In this document: positions 55,345-64,000 of the stretch, in pieces | Layout: each line of letters starts with the position of its first letter | How positions within the stretch are numbered: the first letter of the stretch is position 1 | NCBI RefSeq assembly: GCF_026151205.1 | Contig: NC_087081.1 | Coordinates: 10,045,113-10,109,112, forward strand | Length of the DNA: 64,000 nt | Source of the DNA: Bolinopsis microptera | Taxonomy: Eukaryota > Ctenophora > Tentaculata > Lobata > Bolinopsidae | Direction: 5' to 3' | The notes under the pieces: model-generated | Seen by the model: only the letters and a program-made list of their open reading frames with translations | Database searches by the model: none | Told to the model about the DNA's origin: nothing | Position numbers and translations under genes: made by a program

Positions 55345-55415
55345 ATATATGTTTCTTTCATTCAAATTTCTGATTGTTTCTGAATAGACTCAGTGAAGAC
55401 AGATTCTAATGGAAA
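55345..55415 (-). repeat. Inverted partner of 30827-30895
   Basis: Contains CTTTCATTCAAATTTCTGAT and TGAATAGACTCAGTGAAGAC, the reverse complement of the other copy. Confidence 0.75.
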
Positions 55416-55489
55416 TAAATAGGTGAATAACGTATCGACATTTCTACGTCATACTCATATTCTCAAATTATTTGTTATATAGTAGTGGT

Positions 55490-55706
55490 GATTTTAGAAG
55501 ATACGCCGGTAAAATATCTAAACAAGTGTGTTTCTAGATCAAAACACGCAGTTTTGGTAGTACCTCAGTTAAGTTTTTCAAAATTGTCCCACATTCAAAC
55601 GACGATTTGGCGCCCCCTAAGATGGTGCCCCCCCCCCCCCCCCCCCCCACCCCCCCCCCCACACCCGCACAGTGGGGTCATCGGGGGCCCTTCGTTACGC
55701 CACTTA
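55490..55706 (+). mobile_element. CAGTGGCG hAT-like element, 5'-truncated copy
   Basis: Matches the right half of 60199-60576 from GATACGCCGGTAAAAT through ACGACGATTTGGCGCCCCC and a C-run to TTCGTTACGCCACTT. The left terminus is missing. Confidence 0.75.
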
Positions 55707-55853
55707 ATGATCACGAGACTCAATAACACTACACGAATCCACAATATAAGCTCATAGTTACGACAAATGCAAAACGTTCAGAGCTTTATATACTACGGTT
55801 CCGTTACACCAATAAAGATAACCAAAGTTGAACGTTGAACTGGAACTACCAAA

Positions 55854-56176
<323 letters not shown>

Positions 56177-56208
56177 GTCACCATGGTAAATCTTCAAAAA
56201 TGTGCGGG

Positions 56209-56222
56209 GTTACCATGGTAAC
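56209..56222. promoter_or_regulatory. GTTACCATGGTAAC palindrome, RFX X-box-like
   Basis: A perfect match to the RFX X-box form GTNRCC-N2-RGYAAC. An identical site is at 57142-57155. Function is inferred from the motif only. Confidence 0.4.
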
Positions 56223-56327
56223 TCTTCAAAAATCAGAAACCTAATATAAGGGGGTTGGTTACCCCGCGAAGAAGTTGATAATTTACCAACTTAAACAACT
56301 ACTGTAGTTATACTGTTACTAGTGTAA

Positions 56328-56344
56328 CCCGGCCTTCGGCCGGG
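56328..56344. other. Perfect 7-bp hairpin with TTC (GAA) triloop
   Basis: CCCGGCC-TTC-GGCCGGG. On the minus strand the loop is GAA closed by C-G, as in the hairpins at 12970 and 31235. Confidence 0.85.
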
Positions 56345-56473
56345 ATTTCACTGCCGCAGTTAAAAAGGGTAGGAGCATTTACCCGTTAAGTCAAAACCCG
56401 CATTAGGTGAGCAATTCTATTCGGAGTGCCCTCACGTATCCAATGGTATCTTAAACAATAGTAATAGTATCTT

Positions 56474-56590
56474 TTGACCATTGTTAATGATCTGGCCCGG
56501 CGCGCGCTACTTCGTAGCTCTTGCCATCGGGCCAGAGCAGAAAGCGGCGCGCGCTACTTCGAAGAAACTTAGACGAGTAACATCCGTCAA
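56474..56590 (+). mobile_element. 117-bp MITE-like element with 9-bp TSD
   Basis: Sister of 12054-12174, with the same ends (TTGACCATTGTTA...CATCCGTCAA) and a GCTAC-TTC-GTAGC hairpin. Flanked by TAGTATCTT at 56465-56473 and 56591-56599. Confidence 0.85.
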
Positions 56591-56599
56591 TAGTATCTT

Positions 56600-56992
56600 A
56601 AACGATAATCAATAGAAATTAACCCTTAACACCACACCCGCCTATCATATTTGTGAACACGCATAACATTGTCGTATGAAAGTATGAACTCTCTCTGCAG
56701 TCCAAACAGTGCCCCCTCCCCTAATAAGATTATAGTATAGACAGCGAATCTTACCCAGGTAACTCAATTACACTAATTATGCAGCTACATATGCGAGCCC
56801 CGTAACTCTTACCGTTCTGCTCAAGACATTTTATGTAACATTTGTGGTGCAAAACCATCAATTAAACCACTTACCAACGACCGATTTAAAAAACCTTTAT
56901 CATTTAACTTCGTCAGAGTTTTGTCGGCACTTTACCGAAAAAATCAGTCCCGCAACTCTTACCGTTTTCTTGATTAAGCCGCTCGGAAATTC

Positions 56993-57023
<31 letters not shown>

Positions 57024-60000
57024 AAAACACACATTCTGGGATTATTAGTTAGATTATTACACCTGGGAGACAAGGGTTATCCCGTTATCATACCATATTC
57101 ATTTCTAATTGGTATCGTGTATCTATTAAATGCGTGTAATGGTTACCATGGTAACGGTTAAGTTGACGGAGAATCTTGGGGTACCTCAAATTTGGTTTAA
57201 ATATATGGAACTAATGGAACTATAGACTATATAGACGTCTCAACCCAGGCTATTAAATTCGCCAAATTTGTGTCAAAAAGTACGGCGTATTTAAGAATTC
57301 TCAGAAAGTACGCGAACAATTCGCCAATTTACAACTTTAAGTTTTAATTTTTAGGGCTATTAAATTCACCAAAAAATGCGCGGAAAAATTCGGTAAAAAT
57401 GCAGCAGTGGGCAGTGGGAACGCGCAGCATTCTCGAGTCTATAGTCTAGTTGAATATGTGAATTGTGACGTTATACTTCAAATCTCAAACTTACAAATCT
57501 CGACAAATAAACTAGACTGTAGAGGAAATTAAGTGATTTCAAGTTTATTAAGAGAAGTTAGTTTACTCCATTGCATAACGTTTTCGGGTATGATCTGAAT
57601 TTAACCCTTTAATTGCGATCTTGGTCAGTACCCGCGCGTGACAAAACGAAAGCATAACCATGTCTGGCGACGACGTTTTAACTACCGCATGAACACCAAA
57701 ATTGGTGATTTTTTAGTTATAAAAACACTCACGATATGAATACATCTGCATATGCAGGGCGATTATAAGTGTGACGAGTTTGATCCATGAGATGATAAAG
57801 GGATGGAGCTTGATATTAAGAAATATATATTATATATTCCAGCTAATATGGTTTATTAAAGTGAGCATATAGATTTGATTAGCCTGTTCATCAAGCAATC
57901 AAGCAATATTGCTTTACAACCACGATTATAGAATTATAAAGGCCAAAAAACTTTAATAAAATATAGGTGACTGGAAAATCTTCTTGATTAGAGTTGCCGT
58001 CAAGTGAGCAGGTTAGCTCGGCTTTATAACTACCAACTACACTGAATCCAGATTCGAAAGACTTTTAAACCACCGAACTAACATCTAAATTTCGAGCTTT
58101 TAACTAATTGTATTATGAGATTATATAACTTCGAGGTGGTAGATGGTGTGTAAAAGTATTGCTACCATGGTTACAGTTTGAGTTACCATGGTTACGCAAC
58201 ATAAGAACATAACTAATGATGATGTCAGTAGACGCATCAGAAAACCACAAACCATGTAGCAAAATAGGATGATTTGCTGAATTAAATATGCGGACACCGC
58301 TGTAGTGGTACTATACTGGTACTGCAGTAGTACTATACTCATGGTACTGCAGTGGTACTTTTAGAGTAGGAAAATGTAAGATCACGTTATCTCAAAATAA
58401 TCCACATTTCTCCGTCACTATTACATTAAAATTTTTGTGGTGATAAATGAATAATGATAGTATTGATATTAATAGTACTATTAAATCGTCGGCTCTATCT
58501 CTAATTCGCCGATATTCGGCTTCTGTGCTGTGGCCATACTTAGGGCCACGCCCAAATCTACTGAAAATTTCTATTAAAAATTTGTGAGTAAATTTTGATT
58601 TTCGTAAGAATTGTCCATAAAATAGAAAATATCATTAAAGTGGCAATGTTTCTCAGATTTGAAATTGAATTAATTAATTAATTCATGTGAGAATCAAGCG
58701 TTACATTTCAGTCATGAAAAACTACATTGGCATCATTTTTATATAAAACTAATGGATACACTGCTATTGCAATATAATAAGTTGCATACGGAGAGACCAA
58801 ATGATTTAACTAAGAAATAAACTTGAATTTTATGTAATAATTAATTCGGCTGGACCAACACTAACCAAGGGGGCTGTCGAACAGATACACATCAAAAACT
58901 GTCATGTTCATTACAAAGCATTTAAATTCGTCGCACCTTTTAAACAACTCGGAAGCTCTATAATGGTTGCATTTAGCTATTGCTCAACGCTCATGGGACA
59001 GGGCCAATGGGAGTGCGTGCTATTGATATGTTGAATTTTAGTTATAAGTATGCTACTGGATGGTGTGATTATAACTTTATAAGTGTATTGTCACTTGTCA
59101 TCAGTTAGACATAACTGACAACCATTACAACTTAAAATCTTCCAAGAAATCCAAATTAAGCAACTCATGAAAAAAATGTCGTTTTATAATATTAATACAT
59201 CAATACAAATTTTTGCCTAAAACGCGCAGTGTCCTGGAATTATCATCACCTTTCGCCATTACTTATAGTACTACATACTTCAAAAAAATCATTTCCAGTC
59301 AAAGAAACCGAGGGTACTCGTGAACACAAGCGAAGTTCTGAGCTGAACTTGAGTGATATAGCTGCCTTCATTTACAACATATTATTTGGATTATTGGATT
59401 ATTGCCAACAAAGAAAAGGAGTTGCGGAGCAGGCAACCATCCTAGATGGCCATCAGTATCGACCTCAAAAAACCTTTCCGGAATCCGGACGTCCTACAAG
59501 AAGATACTGGATTGGAACCTGATAGGTTATGTTTGCTCATGAGTCATAAAGATAAATTGAAGAAGATTTCATCTGGATCGACCTAAGGGCTCATTTATAA
59601 AAATGAGGATATACTCCGAGCCAGCCTCACAAGTCAAGACTCAGATCCAGTGAGTCAGAGATTTGGTATTTATAAAGCTGAGTCTTGGCTTCGGATCGTG
59701 GATCGCGGATCGGATTCTTGGCTCACCGGCTCACCGGCTCGAAGTCAAGACTCGCTGCATCTGAGTCTCGGCTCACTGGATTGACGGCTCGGCTCACTGG
59801 ATTGATGGCTCGGCTAAAATTAAACAAAAAGTATTTCCGATACCAACAAAGAACGCAAGTGATAGTGTCAAAAGTTAATAGTGGCAAAAGTGGCAAAAGT
59901 TGCTTTTACTTCCACTATAAATCGCTCGCCCTAGATTTTAAAAAGCTAGGTATTGACAAAAGCTAATTTGTGGTAGGACCCCTTGATATGTATGTATATG

Positions 60001-60190
60001 TATGCAACATAAAACAACTACAACGGATCAGTAAAGCCAAATAAATCGGTCTAATGTTTATCTATTTGGAGCAAAGCCAAATATTATATTGGTCCGAAGT
60101 TTAACTTTAGCTATGTTGAAAAAAGTCAGATATATCGCTCCAAATTTTATCTATGTGGACTCAATGCCAGAACCCAGTTGATTGGGTCTG
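56600..60190. other. Long stretch without a recognised gene
   Basis: Contains (CAGA)n at about 56997-57023, an X-box-like palindrome at 57142-57155, TACCATGGTTAC sites at 58162 and 58182, and loose repeats of GGCTCACCGG type near 59720-59810. Open frames at 56844, 59229 and 59685 have no domain signature. Confidence 0.4.
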
Positions 60191-60198
60191 AGGTGACC

Positions 60199-60445
60199 CA
60201 GTGGCGTAACGTTGCCTGTTGGCGCCCCCCTCCCCCGCCGAAAAAGCGCCCCCCTGTTGGCGCCCCCTCCCCTATTGGTGCCCCTACCTAAATTGAACAA
60301 ATTAGGAGATTTTAGAGGATACGCCGGTAAAATCTCTAAAAAAGTGTGTATCTAGAGCAAAACGCGCAGTTTTGCTAGTACTTTAGACTTAGTTAAGTTT
60401 TCGAAATTATCCCACATTCAAACGACGATTTGGCGCCCCCTAACA

Positions 60446-60500
<55 letters not shown>

Positions 60501-60576
60501 ACCCCCCCCCACCCCCCCCCCCCCCCCATCCCCGCACCGCACAGCGGGGTCAGCGGGGCCCTTCGTTACGCCACTG
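60199..60576 (+). mobile_element. Complete non-autonomous hAT-like element, 8-bp TSD
   Basis: Ends CAGTGGCGTAACG...CGTTACGCCACTG form a perfect 13-bp inverted repeat. AGGTGACC flanks it at 60191-60198 and 60577-60584. CAGTGGCG termini and an 8-bp TSD are typical of hAT elements. The interior holds GGCGCCCCC motifs and a C-run of over 60 bases broken by single A/T. Related copies lie at 1059, 22320, 23503 and 55490. Confidence 0.9.
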
Positions 60577-60584
60577 AGGTGACC

Positions 60585-61035
60585 TACGACACCTCGTTAA
60601 CTAAAATCAATGTCTGGAAGGCTGTTCACATGCCTAGCACCTATAGTTGTGCGAGATGACGATACAAAGAGGCAGCAGAATTATGAGGACTACCAGATCC
60701 CGATAGAACCTAAGTGATCCATGATATCACGACAGGCTCTATATGTGGAGCAACACCAAATATATCGGTCCAAATTGTATCTATGCACCGCCAATATTAT
60801 CATAGTACCCATGCAGCCAGCAGCCTCGCCTTTCATTGAAACTAATAATATTACGTCATAGTTATGATATTTTGCTCATATTCTACGTTGGGAACTCAGT
60901 GAAATTGCAGTGAAATTGTGCAAACTCAGCGAAATATAAGGCATTGGTAGGAACTAGGATCTTACTTATCGTACAAATCATTTTAACATAGCCTTTCACT
61001 CTAGGACGTATATCACACTCGCAGCGTTAGGAATC
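60585..61035. other. No feature recognised
   Basis: Mixed sequence without open frames or repeats seen elsewhere in the window. Confidence 0.4.
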
Positions 61036-61039
61036 TCTG

Positions 61040-62118
61040 GCAGTGCCCTCCTGGTAGTGCCCTCCTGGTAGTGCCCTCCTGGTAGTGCTCTCCTGGTAGT
61101 GTCCTCCTGGTAGTGCCCTCTTGGTAGTGCTCTCCTGGTAGTGCCCTCCTGGTAGTGCCCTCCTGGTAGTGTCCTTCTGGTAGTGTCCTCCTGGTAGTTC
61201 CCTCCTGGTAGTGCCCTCCTGGTAGTGCCCTCCTGGTAGTGCCCTCCTGGTAGTGCCCTCCTGGTAGTGCTCTCCTGGTAGTGCCCTTCTGGTAGTGCCC
61301 TCCTGGTAGTGCCCTTCTGGTAGTGTCCTCCTGGTAGTGCCCTCCTGGTAGTGCCCTCCTGGTAGTGCCTTCTTAGTAGTGCCCTCCTGGTAGTGCCCTC
61401 CTGGTAGTGCCCTCCTGGTAGTGCCCTCCTGGTAGTGCCCTCCTGGTAGTGCCCTCCTGGTAGTGCTCTCCTGGTAGTACCCTCCTGGTAGTGCCCTCCT
61501 GGTAGTGCTCTCCTGGTAGTGCTCTCCTGGTAGTGCCCTCCTGGTAGTGCCCTCCTGGTAGTGTCCTTCTGGTAGTGTCCTCCTGGTAGTTCCCTCCTGG
61601 TAGTGCCCTCCTGGTAGTGCCCTCCTGGTAGTGCCCTCCTGGTAGTGCCCTCCTGGTAGTGCTCTCCTGGTAGTGCCCTTCTGGTAGTGCCCTCCTGGTA
61701 GTGCCCTCCTGGTAGTGTCCTCCTGGTAGTGCCCTCCTGGTAGTGCCCTCCTGGTAGTGCCTTCTTAGTAGTGCCCTCCTGGTAGTGCCCTTCTGGTAGT
61801 GCCCTCCTGGTAGTGCCCTCCTGGTAGTGCCCTCCTGGTAGTGCTCTCCTGGTAGTGCTCTCCTGGTAGTGCTCTCCTGGTAGTGCCCTCCTGGTAGTGC
61901 CCTCCTGGTAGTGCCCTCCTGGTAGTGCTCTCCTGGTAGTGCCCTCCTGGTAGTGCCCTCCTGGTAGTGCTCTCCTGGTAGTGCCCTCCTGGAAGTGCCC
62001 TCCTGGTAGTGCTCTCCTGGTAGTGCCCTACTGGTAGTGTCCTCCTGGTAGTTCCCTCCTGGTAGTGTCCTCTTGGTAGTGTCCTCCTGGTAGTGCCCTC
62101 CTGGTAGTGCCCTCCTGT
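61040..62118. repeat. 14-bp satellite GCCCTCCTGGTAGT, about 77 units
   Basis: Highly regular 14-bp units with a few variants (GCTCTCC, GTCCTCC, TTCCTCC). About 550 bp form a larger repeat (GCCTTCTTAGTAGT recurs at 61365 and 61759). Minus-strand frames of 121 and 259 codons are read-through of a 42-nt (3 x 14) period and are not considered genes. Confidence 0.95.
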
Positions 62119-62559
62119 TATCATCAACACGCACTTGCAGCAGTATTACCATGGCAACACTACTGTTACTATGGCAACACCAGTACTCAATCGTAGCTAA
62201 CTGGTCGAGACGTATTTAAAGGAAAAACCGGGGGGTTGTTACACGAACACTTTATAAGGTGTAATTTTCTCGCAACTTGCGGAACCCTAACGGATAACCA
62301 TTTTCTTGAGCCCTATAAGAAAATACAGGAAATGAAATCTCATATTTAACTTAAAGAAAATGTAATCAGGCTCCAATCTCTGCATGGATAGTCAGTGGTG
62401 GTTTTGCACAGTAAAATCATGATTTATTATAAATGCGTCCTGATTTACCGCAAACTTCGATATACTGTACAGTGTACAGTGTACCTGTTTCCTTTTCCAA
62501 AAACTCCGCGGTTAATCGGGGTTTCATTGCATAAATGCGGTAAACAGAACCTGGAAACA
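62119..62559. other. No gene; two CCATGGCAAC-like sites
   Basis: TTACCATGGCAAC near 62147 and TTACTATGGCAAC near 62167 resemble RFX X-boxes. The rest is unassigned. The LINE may begin anywhere after about 62440. Confidence 0.4.
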
Positions 62560-63228
62560 TAACATTATTTTCAGATTCACAGGCAACAATCCTAGCAGTC
62601 ACACACCACACGGTCACATCTAACTTAGTTCTTGATACCATTAACTACCTTAAAAATCTAGGACAAACCCACTCAGTCACTGTCAGGTGGGTCCCGGGAC
62701 ATGCAGGAATTCCAGGAAACGAAAGAGCTGACGAACTAGCCAGAGAAGGATAACTCACAATTGCCCTAGGTCCTGAACCAATCCAGCAATTAAGACGGCA
62801 GTCTAGGAGTACTTACACGGAATCCATCTTCGTAGATACAGGAACACGGCACTGAGTGAGAAAGGGAAAATCCCACTAACAATCCTACTCACCAAATATA
62901 AATACAGGAATCTTGGACTTGCAGGAAATCATCAAAGGTGGTTAACCTGTAGCTCTTCACAGGACATAGCCCCCTGGCCTACTTCCAATACAAGGCAAAC
63001 AATTTCACATCACCCCGCTGTGAACACTGTCCAGAAGAGGAGGAAACCTCGGAACACTTCATGTGTCACTGTATAGGATACATGACCATTAGGTTAAGGT
63101 TTGTTGGTAATATATTTCTAACCTGGGAAGACATAGTCACAGCTAGAGTCAGTACGGTTATAAAATTTATTGAGGCATCCAATAGACTATCAAAGAAGGA
63201 TCTTTTCGAGGATCCCATTAACAAATAA
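62560..63228 (+). mobile_element. I-superfamily-like LINE fragment: RNase H and C-terminal Cys/His, broken
   Basis: Reads [11 protein letters not shown], then [20 protein letters not shown] and ELAREG, the RNase H active-site blocks, interrupted by a TAA near 62751. After further frame damage, FTSPRCEHCPEEEETSEHFM and CHC form the C-terminal zinc-like motif, ending DLFEDPINK, stop at about 63226. It belongs to RNase H-bearing LINEs but differs in sequence from the copy at 4253-5499. Confidence 0.8.
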
Positions 63229-63505
63229 CACAACTAGGACAACTTGCAGATTAATAGGGATTGACCGTCCCTGGAAGTCCCTGTCTCCCCATCGTTAACC
63301 CGGAAGGGGTTGCACCAGGGGCGGTGGTAACGGAACTTCAAGACTCTCGGAGCCTGTTGTCGATATCTATGTATAACATGATTATGGTATATAACTTGGG
63401 AGTCTCTCTCTCTAGCAACAGGAGTTGGAAAATGGGGACGCGTTGTGAAAGCCACCGCAAGGAAGGCTTACAGTCGACGCCGAACAATCAAAAGAAAGAA
63501 ATGCG
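63229..63505 (+). mobile_element. 3' untranslated region of the preceding LINE
   Basis: Non-coding trailer matching 48055-48289 in reverse. Two unconnected copies ending at the same place support its identity as the transcribed 3' end of the LINE. The open frames on both strands are shadows. Confidence 0.75.
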
Positions 63506-64000
63506 GTAAACTTAAGAACGGTAGAAAATATTTTGACTTTCAAGATACAAAATAAGGTCACTCATGAAATAATAAGCACGGGAGTTCAATAAAAAACGTG
63601 ATAATAATGATATGAAATAAAATCAAATCAAATGAAATATAGCATTTTTATCCGCTTATAAATCAGTAATCATAATCATAATTTTTTTTAAACTGCCGAT
63701 GTCGAAGCGGCTGGTTTTAAAAATATACTCCAAAAACTGAATACTTGATTTATGAATATGAAATTGAAAATGTAAAAAAGAAAGCACTTTATTTGACATT
63801 AAAAATAGTGTACACGCACACATACGATGATCATGAACACCTATGGATATGTATCATTAAATATTATAATACCCTCCAGGACGTTATAACAAATAATACT
63901 TTTGCACTTCTTTCGAGCCGCGCAAATACCATGACATATTCATGTCATTGTCACGCACCGTTCTCAAAGTTAGATTACGATCGAAAGTATTATCATATTA
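63506..64000. other. No feature recognised
   Basis: AT-rich flank with no coding signal or known repeat. Confidence 0.4.

Noticed and set aside
61373-62152. 259-codon repeat protein (HYQEG type units)
   Set aside because: The 14-bp satellite gives an open 42-nt period in one orientation. Variants change bases without regard to codon position and there is no promoter, intron or unique flank with coding look.
63234-63509. Small genes at the LINE tail and at 48043-48369
   Set aside because: Both regions are the same LINE 3' untranslated sequence in opposite orientation.

Overview
The window is animal nuclear DNA. It is AT-rich, has split genes with canonical GT-AG introns of a few hundred bases to several kb, and is heavily loaded with satellites, LINE, SINE and DNA-transposon remnants. 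The best gene is a TRPC-family channel, so the source is a metazoan (or very close relative). Repeat style and a fucolectin/F5-8C-like secreted gene would suit a marine invertebrate such as a cnidarian, but the sequence alone does not fix the phylum. There are no operons, phage, plasmid or CRISPR features.

Layout. (1) 205-10010, plus strand: a complete 17-exon TRPC-like channel gene. I assembled it exon by exon; every splice phase fits and the sum is 2355 nt (784 aa). Many of its introns carry tandem repeats just upstream of the 3' splice site, and one intron carries a LINE in reverse orientation. (2) 10.3-18.2 kb: transposon graveyard with nested small elements having 8-9 bp target-site duplications (TSDs), a 73-bp perfect palindrome, a LINE 3' fragment, a broken membrane-anchored envelope-like reading frame, and a Tc1/mariner-style TIR element overlapping a 735-bp tandem duplication. 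(3) 20.2-20.6 kb, minus: two linked exons of an unrecognised gene. (4) 22.2-24.4 kb, plus: secreted F5/8C-like gene with a tandemly duplicated phase-1 exon. (5) 25.1-28.6 kb, plus: a predicted four-exon gene for a 100-aa protein of unknown function, inside a decayed tandem duplication that also took a tRNA-derived SINE. (6) 31-34 kb: TIR elements and stable hairpins. (7) 35.4-43.8 kb, minus: a class-A-like GPCR in about eight exons, with satellites, a LINE insertion and a CRE/E-box array in its introns, and a (TG)n array that has duplicated the end of its coding sequence. (8) 44.4-64 kb: almost purely repeats, including a 1.1-kb foldback element with 8-bp TSD, a hAT element with 8-bp TSD, three LINE remnants, and arrays of 14-bp and about 44-bp units.

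The genes show no sign of a shared pathway. The TRPC and GPCR could act in signalling, but nothing here links them. The most unusual points are a TRPC protein that keeps the N-terminal TRPC signature and the post-S6 motif yet lacks a recognisable pore loop; a triplicated 3' splice site embedded in branch-point-like satellite repeats; and a set of very small inverted-repeat elements, several with perfect hairpins closed by a GAA triloop.
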